Assembly: GCA_002315825.1 (NCBI GenBank)
Contig: DCIC01000134.1
Coordinates: 426 to 9,845, forward strand
Direction of reading: 5' to 3'
Source of the DNA: Bacteroidales bacterium UBA1736
GTDB taxonomy: Bacteria; Bacteroidota; Bacteroidia; Bacteroidales; UBA932
Length of the DNA: 9,420 bases
Shown: in pieces, positions 1 through 7,588 of the stretch
Position numbering within the stretch: position 1 is the first letter of the stretch
How the letters are laid out: each line of letters starts with the position of its first letter
The notes under the pieces: generated by a model
Seen by the model: the letters and a program-made list of their open reading frames with translations, nothing else
Database searches by the model: none
Told to the model about the DNA's origin: nothing
Position numbers and translations under genes: made by a program

Positions 1-2501
1 ACATTCTGAGTATGGAAGATAGGAGAATTCTCAATATAAAGATCCAGTCCGCCTTCATCCCATAGCGACGCACCTATTCTGCTCTGTCCATGCTCATACT
101 GCATCGCCCTGACCCTTCCGGACTCCCAACGGATACCGCCGTAGGCACTGGTCATATTCCCAACTGGCGCCCCCGCACCAGCAGCGGCGAACATATTGGT
201 ACGAGTCACCAGATAAGCCACCTGATAACCGCCCCAGCTCTGTCCCTGAATGGCCATCCTGGCCGGATCAATAAAGCCAAACTGCCTACACATCGCTTCC
301 GCGCCCGAACATATGCAATTATATGCACTTTCGCCCGGATGTCCCGGAGTATATACGACATCGGGAATGAAATATACATATCCCCTGCTGACAAAGAAAG
401 GCGTATTGACAGTCGAGCGACTGGGTGAAGGACTTCTGTAATTGTACAAGGTCTCGGAATATTTCTCATAGAAATAAACCATCATCGGATACTTCTTGTC
501 AGGGTCCAGGTCTTCGGGAGTAAAAAGTAATCCATCCAGCTTCGTCCCATCATAAGCGGTCCAATGCACCAATTGAACATTGCCCCAATTGTAATCGCCC
601 TGCTGAGGATTGATTGAAGAGAGCTTTGTCTCCGTATTGAAGAAATCCTTGGTGTAGTAGATGTCATTGGGGTTATTGAAATTACCCTTGAGGTATGCAA
701 TCGTCTCTGAGGCCTTGGAAATGCTCGAGTATGTAAAGGTATCGACAAACGAACTGATAAGACCGGGGTTCGCCGCATTAATCCTGGCAATTCCATTTTT
801 CTTGCCGGTCCTGTCAAATGCCGTCAAGTGAACCGTCTCTTTTTTGCCAATAGCTTTTTTAACGCCCAACTCGCTGAGAGCAGGACTGATATCACTTTTT
901 ACGATATTGATATACCTGTACTGAATATTGTTCTGTCTGCCCTTTCCCTCGGTCATATTAGTGACCTTCTTGCCGTCCGGGCTAAATCTGAAGACATCAT
1001 ACTTATCAGCAAGAAGAAACGCATCGTCGCCTTCAATCCAGTGCGGCCGATCATAGGAAGGAGAGGGCATAGGGTGGTCATCCTCATCATCCCAGAATAT
1101 CCCGTCCACGTTTTCAGTGAGATTGAAACAAGCCCCGTCGGAGAACCTGTAGCTATGCCAGTTCCTATCCACGTTACTGTACCACACAAAGTATTTTCCC
1201 TCAGGCGAAACACTCCCCATCCCGTCTTCAGAGGTAAAGATGGGAGTACGGGATCCGTCCAATAAACTTACCTTATACAGATCAAACATTTCGTTGCTGT
1301 CCCAGGAAGAACGGATCTGATATTTGTCCGAATTTGAGACAACGGCCCAATCAGCCTCTCCCCCGTCAATGAGAGTGGTCACATCAAAAAGAGACTCTCC
1401 GATTCGGACAATGCGGCCCGGATCGACGGCCAGATTGATTACTGCATCATATGTGGCTTTCTTCAATCTACTGAGCTGAGCCTTCTGGATAGGGGGCGTC
1501 ATATAGATATCGTAGTTCCAAATATCAAGAGAGGCAGTTTCAAAACTCACAAGAGTTGTGTCATCGGGTGGGAGACACTCTGATATTCCCAAAAAGATAC
1601 GATTTGACAGACGTGAAAATCTCGGATTACTGTTTTCCGTAACGCACAATTTGCCATCTGAATATGTCTGAGGTACAATCTCCTTGATACTTGTAGTGAA
1701 TACGGCTTTCTTGCCCTTCCCGCTCTTGAGCTCTTCATAGAGGAAGACAGCGCAATGCTTGTTACCCGTCTTGGCCGAATCCTCCGAAGCCAGAAACAGC
1801 AATTTATCCGATGCGTCATTGAATTTGGGCTCTCCATAGAAACTCTTTCCTTCCGAAAGAATTGACTTTTCCATTGAAGGAAGACTGAATATCGTTACCG
1901 CATCAACGGACAAAGAGTCCTTTTTGTCCTTTTTATAAACGACGGCAAGACGTGTTCCGTTATACGAAAAGCTGAATTTATCAACGTGCTTGAGGCTGTC
2001 TGCCCTGCCGGTCTCGGGATCGAATACGACAAGGACTTTCTTATCCTTTACGCCCGAGTTGTATGCAAATACATTATGAGAGTTGAAAGACAATCTCAGA
2101 TCTGAAGCATCAGGAAGCTTCTTGAGGTCAAAGTCACTGAGTCTCAGACAAGCAACGGAGTCTCGCGGCATTTCGTCCGCTTTTTTCTTGTCAATTTTGG
2201 CCTGCCGCGTCAGGGCGAACGGTGCCTTGATGCTGAACACTGCCCACTTTCCGTCTTTGGAGATGGTAGGAGTTCCTCCTCTCTCTACGGTGAACTCCTG
2301 CCCAGAAACCGTGTTTACAAAAATCAATCGGGAGTCACCTTCCTGGGGATTGATTCTATATGCAATGATATTGCCATCCTCCGACTGGACAATTGGGGAA
2401 ATGCTCTGCCAGGAGTCATACACGCTATGATCCAACTGCTTTTTATGAGCCGGCGCGCTGATGCATATAAAAGCGGAAACTATTGCGAGAATTCTTTTCA
2501 T
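1..2501 (-). CDS. S9 family peptidase (prolyl oligopeptidase family), C-terminus cut off by window edge
   Basis: The reading frame is open from the ATG at 2501 to the left edge, about 833 codons with no stop. Residues 1-18 form a signal peptide (MKR, hydrophobic core, then SAPA), so the enzyme is exported. Residues of about 20-630 are a beta-propeller-like region rich in short DG-containing strands; the alpha/beta-hydrolase domain starts near 640 (DGTKLDG at about 651). The nucleophile is Ser755 in GQSWGGY (codon 237-239), followed by a well-conserved stretch ending in NSPIF. In this family the catalytic Asp and His lie roughly 20-100 residues further on, outside the window. The full protein should be about 900-960 residues. 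It resembles large Bacteroidota S9 peptidases beginning HSVYDSW. Its ATG overlaps the stop of the upstream PtpA-like gene by 4 bp (ATGA), so it is the distal gene of that operon. Family is firm; exact cleavage specificity is unknown. Confidence 0.93.
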   Translation of the reverse strand, partial: MKRILAIVSAFICISAPAHKKQLDHSVYDSWQSISPIVQSEDGNIIAYRINPQEGDSRLIFVNTVSGQEFTVERGGTPTISKDGKWAVFSIKAPFALTRQAKIDKKKADEMPRDSVACLRLSDFDLKKLPDASDLRLSFNSHNVFAYNSGVKDKKVLVVFDPETGRADSLKHVDKFSFSYNGTRLAVVYKKDKKDSLSVDAVTIFSLPSMEKSILSEGKSFYGEPKFNDASDKLLFLASEDSAKTGNKHCAVFLYEELKSGKGKKAVFTTSIKEIVPQTYSDGKLCVTENSNPRFSRLSNRIFLGISECLPPDDTTLVSFETASLDIWNYDIYMTPPIQKAQLSRLKKATYDAVINLAVDPGRIVRIGESLFDVTTLIDGGEADWAVVSNSDKYQIRSSWDSNEMFDLYKVSLLDGSRTPIFTSEDGMGSVSPEGKYFVWYSNVDRNWHSYRFSDGACFNLTENVDGIFWDDEDDHPMPSPSYDRPHWIEGDDAFLLADKYDVFRFSPDGKKVTNMTEGKGRQNNIQYRYINIVKSDISPALSELGVKKAIGKKETVHLTAFDRTGKKNGIARINAANPGLISSFVDTFTYSSISKASETIAYLKGNFNNPNDIYYTKDFFNTETKLSSINPQQGDYNWGNVQLVHWTAYDGTKLDGLLFTPEDLDPDKKYPMMVYFYEKYSETLYNYRSPSPSRSTVNTPFFVSRGYVYFIPDVVYTPGHPGESAYNCICSGAEAMCRQFGFIDPARMAIQGQSWGGYQVAYLVTRTNMFAAAGAGAPVGNMTSAYGGIRWESGRVRAMQYEHGQSRIGASLWDEGGLDLYIENSPIFHTQN

Positions 2502-4393
2502 TTGAGATAATCGTTGAAATAGTCAGTAATTTTTTGATACAGATGGACTCTCTCTATGCCTCTCATATTGTGCTCTGCGCAAGGATAGGGGAAATAATCC
2601 ACGGGAATATTATTGGAAATACACTCCTGAATGAAACTCAAGGAATTTTCCCAAACAACAGTATTATCGATTGCCCCCTGGCATATCAGCAGCTTGGATT
2701 TCAGATTCTTGGCCTTGCCGACAAGTCCCGTACTCTCGAATCCTTCGGGATTGGTGTCGGGATTGTCCATATATCTCTCCCCATACATTATCTCATACCA
2801 TTTCCAATCAATCACAGGGCCTCCGGCAACTGCGACCTTGAATACATCCGGGTAGTTGGTGGCAAGAGAAATAGTCATAAACCCTCCGTAACTCCATCCG
2901 TGCACGCCAATCCTGTCGGAATCGACAAATGGCAAGGATTTGAGCCAGTTTACTCCCACCATCTGATCTTCCATTTCCGCTTTTCCGCATTGGCGGTTGA
3001 TGGCCTTCTCAAATGCCGCACCGCGGTTCTGTGTACCCCTATTGTCCTGGACATATACGATGTACCCGCGCTGTGCCATATACATCTCCCAGAGTCTGAT
3101 TCCTCCAAGCCAGCTGTTATTGACCATTTGAGAATGAGGACCTCCATAGACATACACTATGACAGGGTACTTTCGGGAGGGATCGAACCCCACAGGATAA
3201 TACAGGCGGTAATAATTGTCAAACTGTCCGTCTGCGCTCTTTATGGTCCCGAGTTCCACCTTGCCCGTAGCGTAATCCGCGAGAGGGTCTTCGGCATTCA
3301 ACAGATTTCTGACAAGCTTGCCGTCGATACTCTTGAGCTGTGTGACGCCCGGGGTATTAAAGGCGGAATAGGTATCCAAAAAGTACTTGAAGTCATTGCC
3401 AATCACGATATTGTGCCATCCGCTTTCCTGCGTCAACTTCTCCCCCTTTGCATTCTTCTTCTTGATGTCAATCCTATACAGGTGATTCTCCACTGGAGAT
3501 ACTTCCGCACTGGTATAATAGATATATCTTCCGTCATTGGCAAGATACTCCACGTCCGCATCCACCGCAGTCAGCCTCTTGATATTGGAAAGAGTATCAC
3601 AAAGATACAGATTGCGGTATCCATCCCTGTTGTCGGTGCGGTAGATAAAACTGTATTTGTCTTTTATGAAATATACAGGATCCTGTGGCTCAATCCAGGC
3701 ATCATTGTCCTCGCTCAGGATTGTGCGGACAAATGAGCCGTCGCAGGCCTTGTACATATTCAGTCTCATATGGTGCTGACTGCGATCGAGAACCTGAATA
3801 AAGACATATTTGTCATCAGGAGACCAGCTGATATTGGTGAGATATCTGTCATCCCCGAAATCCGTGACATCCGCATATACAGTCTTCCCGTCCTGAATGT
3901 CATAGATTCCCAGACTAATCTTCTCGGAAGTCATTCCGTTCATAGGGTAGCGTATTGACCGGAGCTCGCCTGTCCTTGTTTTTATATCCAGAAGAGGAAA
4001 CTCGGTAACAGCTCTCTCATCCTTTCTGTAGAATGCGATTTTCTTTTGAGAAGGGGAAGAGAAGATACCACCGTTGATTCCGAACTCATTCCGGCTGACC
4101 GTCTCACCGTAAACTATGCCTTTCTCTTCGCTCTCGGCAATACATTTCTCCACTCCGTCCGCCGAAGAATAATACAGGCTGCCATCTTTGGACCAGACCT
4201 TGATATCAGGCTTAGGTGCTCTTACGATTTCAGCGGGTAGGTCCTTAATCTGAGCGGGGCGCATCGAAGCCACGATGTTTGCCTCCTGCATTGTCATAAG
4301 TTTGCCTTCCGGACTGGCTTCGTGGACAGTGATTACGCTCTGGGCGCTGAGTACTGCGGGAAACAGCAGTATGGATAAAAATAGTTTCTTCAT
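2498..4393 (-). CDS. Prolyl tripeptidyl peptidase A-like S9 serine peptidase (DPP IV N-terminal family), short propeller
   Basis: 631 residues. Signal peptide 1-18 (MKKLFLSILLFPAVLSAQ). A DPP IV-type beta-propeller covers about 60-380 (motif RNEFGI at 101-106, SWSPDDKY further on). The alpha/beta-hydrolase domain follows (YVYGGPH, then GWSYGGF). The triad is Ser501, Asp576 (GAIDN) and His608 (AEHN). The 75- and 32-residue spacings equal those I recall for Porphyromonas gingivalis PtpA (Ser603, Asp678, His710). Glu534 in YEIMYGERY sits 33 residues after Ser, where PtpA has Glu636, which binds the substrate N-terminus; Glu103 would match PtpA Glu205. It likely removes tripeptides with proline in third position, though dipeptidyl activity is possible. 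It is about 100 residues shorter than PtpA (about 732), the loss lying between the signal peptide and residue 95. It is the middle gene of an operon: its ATG shares one base with the upstream TAA, with AGGAGG 9 nt before it, and its TGA overlaps the next ATG. Confidence 0.93.
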   Translation of the reverse strand: MKKLFLSILLFPAVLSAQSVITVHEASPEGKLMTMQEANIVASMRPAQIKDLPAEIVRAPKPDIKVWSKDGSLYYSSADGVEKCIAESEEKGIVYGETVSRNEFGINGGIFSSPSQKKIAFYRKDERAVTEFPLLDIKTRTGELRSIRYPMNGMTSEKISLGIYDIQDGKTVYADVTDFGDDRYLTNISWSPDDKYVFIQVLDRSQHHMRLNMYKACDGSFVRTILSEDNDAWIEPQDPVYFIKDKYSFIYRTDNRDGYRNLYLCDTLSNIKRLTAVDADVEYLANDGRYIYYTSAEVSPVENHLYRIDIKKKNAKGEKLTQESGWHNIVIGNDFKYFLDTYSAFNTPGVTQLKSIDGKLVRNLLNAEDPLADYATGKVELGTIKSADGQFDNYYRLYYPVGFDPSRKYPVIVYVYGGPHSQMVNNSWLGGIRLWEMYMAQRGYIVYVQDNRGTQNRGAAFEKAINRQCGKAEMEDQMVGVNWLKSLPFVDSDRIGVHGWSYGGFMTISLATNYPDVFKVAVAGGPVIDWKWYEIMYGERYMDNPDTNPEGFESTGLVGKAKNLKSKLLICQGAIDNTVVWENSLSFIQECISNNIPVDYFPYPCAEHNMRGIERVHLYQKITDYFNDYLK

Positions 4394-4815
4394 TATTGTT
4401 CTCCTCCTATTATTGGAACTATGGTGGATGATTCGCTCTTAGTAACGGACAGGATGCCGTCCACTATGTATTTCTGCATTCCTCTCCAGGGAAGCGTGCC
4501 CCGATATTCTTTATAATGCAACTCGACGGCTTTACCGCTGCAGCGCATCAGAGAATCGGCTATCGTCTTGTCAGTGACAGAGAAGTTGAATTCGTTTGAC
4601 TGTATGCTTCCTCCTCCCTGCTGGCCGCGGAAGCCGGTTTGGATAAGCCGTCCTTCGTAGGTCTTCCAGACCCATCCCTTGTACATTATCTGGTTGAGTT
4701 CTCCGGCTTTGACTCCTTCTCCGAACACAAAGAAGAATCTTACATAAATAAGCAGCGCCAGTGAGAGAATGATCACCGTCAAGACTGTGCTGATAAATTT
4801 GCCCGAACGTTTCAT
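4393..4815 (-). CDS. Small single-pass membrane protein, conserved in Bacteroidales, function unknown
   Basis: 140 residues. The N-terminus is basic (MKRSGK) followed by one hydrophobic segment at about 8-31, either a membrane anchor or an uncleaved signal. The remaining soluble part of about 105 residues has recognisable stretches FGEGVKAGELN, YKGWVWKTYEG, QSNEFNFSV and VELHYKEYRG, probably mostly beta strands. From memory this matches a family found widely in Bacteroides and relatives that is often labelled 6-phosphogluconate dehydrogenase. Nothing here supports that: it is far too short and has no nucleotide-binding glycine motif, so I leave the function open. It is the first gene of the three-gene peptidase operon; its TAA shares its last base with the ATG of the PtpA-like gene, and its final codons (I-I-G-G-E-Q) also encode that gene's ribosome binding site. 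There is no Shine-Dalgarno before its own ATG. Confidence 0.85.
   Translation of the reverse strand: MKRSGKFISTVLTVIILSLALLIYVRFFFVFGEGVKAGELNQIMYKGWVWKTYEGRLIQTGFRGQQGGGSIQSNEFNFSVTDKTIADSLMRCSGKAVELHYKEYRGTLPWRGMQKYIVDGILSVTKSESSTIVPIIGGEQ
4401..4408 (-). promoter_or_regulatory. Strong Shine-Dalgarno (AGGAGGAG) for the PtpA-like gene
   Basis: On the minus strand the sequence AGGAGGAGAACAATAATG puts a perfect AGGAGG 9 nt before the ATG at 4393. It lies within the last codons of the 140-residue protein gene, directly before its TAA. The other genes in the window have no comparable site, which fits the general rarity of Shine-Dalgarno use in Bacteroidota. It settles the start of the PtpA-like gene and suggests re-initiation after the overlapping stop. 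Confidence 0.7.
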
Positions 4816-4837
4816 TTTCTAAAATTAATATTGTCAA

Positions 4838-4853
4838 CAAAAATACAAATATA
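4838..4853 (-). promoter_or_regulatory. Candidate Bacteroidota promoter -7 boxes for the three-gene peptidase operon
   Basis: The 62-bp gap between the M28 gene and the 140-residue protein gene is AT-rich. Read on the minus strand it contains two adjacent matches to the -7 consensus TAnnTTTG: TATATTTG (4846-4853) and TATTTTTG (4838-4845). No TTTG element lies at the expected -33 distance from either one. A start just downstream would give a leader of roughly 15-25 nt. The alternative is read-through from the M28 gene; I see no terminator hairpin in the gap. Confidence 0.4.
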
Positions 4854-4877
4854 ATGAAAATGACGGTAGTATGGTTT

Positions 4878-6518
4878 CTATTGATGAATAGGAACATAAA
4901 ACTCCGAACCCTCTTTCCAATGAGCATAATCATCGGAATATGCATAGGAGCAGATCAAATCAAAAAACAGATCCACCTCCTGTTTCAAGCCAGCGTAGTC
5001 ATCATTTGAAGGGTCAAGCTGATCATACGGAGAATGGTAGGTATTGGCCCAATAATCCTTTATTTTGGAAAATGACCATTCTTTCCCGTGCAGTCTGTTG
5101 TCATTCCAGCCCTTCGCAAACATAGCGGGCACTCCTCTCCTCATAAAAGGAAGATGATCAGACCTATAGAACATCCCATTGAAGGCATCCGGATCAGGCA
5201 TAACATAACGTCCATATTTCTTTGCGATCCGAGCAACCCTCTCATCCATATCGGTATGTCCGTAACCGGTGATGGTCACATCATTATTTTCACCCCAGAG
5301 AGGCACCACATCAAGATTGACAACAGCAACGGTCTTCTGAACAGGGAAAACGGGATGACTGACATAATACTCACTCCCCCACATTCCCTCCTCCTCACAG
5401 GTAGGGCACAGGAAAACAATATTACGCAGAGGCGCAGAATCCATCGCCTTGAAAGCGCGGGCAGTCTCCAGAAGCCAGGCCATAGCAGTGGCGTTGTCGG
5501 TGGCGCCATTGATAATACTGTCCCCATCCGAAGTCGGAGACTCAGTGACTCCCAGATGATCCCAGTGAGCTATGCAGATAATACTTTCCTGAGTCCCATC
5601 CTGTCCGGGGATATACCCTACCACATTGGGACTCTGTGCATAACTAAACTTACTTGTCATTGACAGGCCGGTCTTAGCATTCAAGGAAAAAGGCTTGAAA
5701 TCAGGGGCCTTCGCAAGAGTCTTCAGCGAATCGATATCATATCCACAAGCGTCAAACAGCTTCTTTGCCGCCGGGGCTGACAGCCAACCCTGAAGAGGGC
5801 ATTTCTCCTTATCTTCATTCTGTTCATCCAGACCATACTCCAATCCGGCTCCCCCCGCAACGACATTCCAGCCATACCCGGCCCCTCTGTCATCGTGAAC
5901 AATCAGCACACCGGCAAGATTCTGACGGGCGCCTTCCTCGAACTTATATGTCCACCTCCCATAATAGGTCATAGCATCCCCGCAGAAATACTCTCCTTCC
6001 GTTCCGAGGCCAGGGTCATTGACAATGACTACGGCTATCTTGTCCGAGGGATCTTCAAGTCCGCGATAATCATCCTTCCCATATTCGGGGGCGACAAGCC
6101 CATAACCGGCAAATATGAGCTCCGCATCCTTGACCTCAACAGTCTCTTTCCTACTCTGTGTAAATGCGACATAGTCTTCCCCCTTGTGCAAAACAATCGG
6201 CCCCGACCCGGTATTGATCTCCATAGTTGGCTGAGCCTCGGTGCGGAACATCACCAGAGGGACTTGCTGAAGAAACGACCCGTCAGCGCAGACCGGCTCA
6301 AGCCCGATTTCCCTCATCTGCTCCTCAAGATACCCAACAGCTCTGTCAGCACCGGCTGTGAAGGGTTGGCGTCCCATACATTCATCGCTCGAGAGATATT
6401 GGACGTGCTTTTGGAGATTCTCTATGGTAGCGGCCTGCTTTGCCCTTTCCGTTCGCGAGCAGCACCCTTGAAATACAAATACCGAAACAATCAGTAAGGA
6501 AATGATGTATCTATTCAT
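4878..6518 (-). CDS. M28 family zinc metallopeptidase with PA-type insert, probable lipoprotein
   Basis: 546 residues from the ATG at 6518. That start gives a compact signal (MNRY, hydrophobic stretch, FQGCC) with a lipobox-like Cys19, so it is probably a lipoprotein. An in-frame ATG at 6536 adds six residues (MFIVGV) before the basic residue and is less likely. Residues of about 90-240 fit a protease-associated (PA) insert. The M28 catalytic domain follows with a complete two-zinc set: His318 (AHWDH), bridging Asp341 (TDNAT), general base Glu375 and ligand Glu376 (CEEEG), Asp403 (NLDVV) and His495 (TYHSPYD). The family comprises aminopeptidases and carboxypeptidases. Exported PA-containing members often act on N-terminal residues, so aminopeptidase is the best guess. 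After Cys19 comes SRTERAK rather than an acidic run, so I see no surface-export signal and favour the periplasm. It lies 62 bp upstream of the peptidase operon on the same strand. Confidence 0.92.
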   Translation of the reverse strand: MNRYIISLLIVSVFVFQGCCSRTERAKQAATIENLQKHVQYLSSDECMGRQPFTAGADRAVGYLEEQMREIGLEPVCADGSFLQQVPLVMFRTEAQPTMEINTGSGPIVLHKGEDYVAFTQSRKETVEVKDAELIFAGYGLVAPEYGKDDYRGLEDPSDKIAVVIVNDPGLGTEGEYFCGDAMTYYGRWTYKFEEGARQNLAGVLIVHDDRGAGYGWNVVAGGAGLEYGLDEQNEDKEKCPLQGWLSAPAAKKLFDACGYDIDSLKTLAKAPDFKPFSLNAKTGLSMTSKFSYAQSPNVVGYIPGQDGTQESIICIAHWDHLGVTESPTSDGDSIINGATDNATAMAWLLETARAFKAMDSAPLRNIVFLCPTCEEEGMWGSEYYVSHPVFPVQKTVAVVNLDVVPLWGENNDVTITGYGHTDMDERVARIAKKYGRYVMPDPDAFNGMFYRSDHLPFMRRGVPAMFAKGWNDNRLHGKEWSFSKIKDYWANTYHSPYDQLDPSNDDYAGLKQEVDLFFDLICSYAYSDDYAHWKEGSEFYVPIHQ

Positions 6519-6541
6519 AACTCCAACAATAAACATAGCGG

Positions 6542-6572
6542 CAAAATACTAATAATATTCGTGACAGGCAAC
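6542..6572 (-). promoter_or_regulatory. Weak promoter candidate for the M28 peptidase gene
   Basis: On the minus strand GTTG (6569-6572) is followed after 20 nt by TATTTTG (6542-6548), which is one base short of TAnnTTTG. Transcription would begin close to 6535, overlapping the upstream ATG at 6536. This supports translation from the ATG at 6518 with a short leader. The match is imperfect and is listed only as the best candidate. Confidence 0.25.
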
Positions 6573-6606
6573 ATAGAAAAAGAAATGCCAGTATCTGTGG
6601 ATAAGT

Positions 6607-6637
6607 TTTGATTGTTGAATAAATCGGCCTATCTTTA
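6607..6637 (+). promoter_or_regulatory. Bacteroidota-type promoter for the WYL regulator
   Basis: TTTG (6607-6610), 19 nt, then TATCTTTA (6630-6637) matches the TTTG / TAnnTTTG promoter arrangement known for Bacteroidota except for the last base. Initiation would fall near 6644, giving a leader of about 45 nt before the ATG at 6689. It occupies the divergent intergenic region (6519-6688), so a regulator bound here could also affect the M28 gene. Confidence 0.55.
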
Positions 6638-6688
6638 GAGTCAATAATAACTCATTCAGGACATTCCGCGAAGACTAGAGTAAAGACT

Positions 6689-7588
6689 ATGGACCAGCCA
6701 AAGATTGAAAGACTCCTCCGCCTGATGAAAATGCTTTCGGGCAATCTCACCTACACCATCGACGACATCGCTGCCAGACTGGAAATGTCAAACAGGACTA
6801 TCTATCGCTACCTTGACACATTCAAATCTGCGGGTTTTGCAGTCAGAAGAGTCTATGGTAATACTTACCGGCTTGAAGGCGTTCCGGACCAGGCGCCCAA
6901 CTTCGACAAACTGCTTTATTTTTCCGAGGACGAGGCATACCTAGTAAACAATCTTATTGACAGGCTCAGTCCGACAAATGCTTTAAAGAAGGGCTTGAAG
7001 GAAAAGCTCGCCGTCATTTATGACTCCACAAGCATAGAGAATTTCGTTGACAAAAGAAGCAATGCCTCACACGTAGAGAGTCTCAGACAGGCCGCCCAGC
7101 AGAAAAATCAAGTCATCCTCCACCAATACGAGTCAGGCAACTCTCAGACTATAAGAGACAGATACATAGAGCCCTTCGGCTTCACCACCGACTTCATCGA
7201 GGTTTGGGCATATGACATAGAGGATATGCGCAACAAATTGTTCAAGATCCAGCGCATCGGGGAGGTCGAGATTCTTGAAAAGGAATGGGAATACGAGAAC
7301 AGCCACCGCAAGCAGGGACGCGACATCTTCCATATGAGCGGCAGGACGTCCAAACAGGTGCGACTGAAGCTGAATGTACGTGCAAAAAACCTTCTGCTGG
7401 AAGAATACCCTATGGCAGAAAATGATATCACAAAGTGCGCAGACCACTGGATTCTGGACACACAGATATATGACTATGCCGGAATCACGCGCTTCTATGT
7501 GGGCCTTATGTCAGAAATTGAGATCATCGACAGTCCCGAATTCAAAGAATACGTCAAGGCATATCTTTTAAGACATCTCCCACTTTAG
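6689..7588 (+). CDS. HTH and WYL domain transcriptional regulator
   Basis: 299 residues, a usual length for WYL regulators. An N-terminal winged helix-turn-helix (about 5-63) has its recognition region around TIDDIAARLEMSNRTIYRYL (23-42). A linker leads to a WYL domain (about 140-198) with IEPFGF at 160-165 and FKIQRI at 185-190. The name-giving W-Y-L position reads V-W-A (172-174). A C-terminal WCX-like extension covers about 220-283. WYL proteins are DNA-binding regulators whose WYL domain is thought to sense nucleic acids or other ligands; the ligand here is unknown. It is divergent from the M28 peptidase gene and 81 bp before the EpsG-like gene on the same strand, so it may control itself, the polysaccharide genes, or both. 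The start is supported by the promoter spacing and by the helix-turn-helix beginning directly after it. Confidence 0.92.
   Translation: MDQPKIERLLRLMKMLSGNLTYTIDDIAARLEMSNRTIYRYLDTFKSAGFAVRRVYGNTYRLEGVPDQAPNFDKLLYFSEDEAYLVNNLIDRLSPTNALKKGLKEKLAVIYDSTSIENFVDKRSNASHVESLRQAAQQKNQVILHQYESGNSQTIRDRYIEPFGFTTDFIEVWAYDIEDMRNKLFKIQRIGEVEILEKEWEYENSHRKQGRDIFHMSGRTSKQVRLKLNVRAKNLLLEEYPMAENDITKCADHWILDTQIYDYAGITRFYVGLMSEIEIIDSPEFKEYVKAYLLRHLPL

Noticed and set aside
2483..3736. A 417-codon open frame on the plus strand opposite the PtpA-like gene
   Set aside because: It lies antisense to the catalytic half and part of the propeller of a clearly conserved peptidase, and its translation shows no recognisable motif or domain. 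It is a product of codon bias on the other strand.
4571..4945. A 124-codon minus-strand frame with a hydrophobic stretch spanning the gap between the M28 gene and the 140-residue protein gene
   Set aside because: It overlaps both better-supported genes out of frame. The hydrophobic part comes from reading the AT-rich intergenic gap, and the rest is low-complexity shadow sequence.
5088..6497. Two plus-strand open frames of about 190-200 codons opposite the M28 gene
   Set aside because: Both are fully antisense to a gene with all zinc ligands conserved. Neither translation resembles a protein family, and no promoter supports them.
6536..6536. Upstream ATG as the start of the M28 gene
   Set aside because: It adds MFIVGV before the signal peptide's basic residue and would leave almost no leader from the candidate promoter; the ATG at 6518 gives a normal signal.
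6610..6653. Two small inverted repeats (GATT-8-AATC and GAGT-8-ACTC) around the regulator's -7 box as possible operators
   Set aside because: Arms of 4 bp are expected by chance in this AT-rich region and the two sites do not share a sequence.
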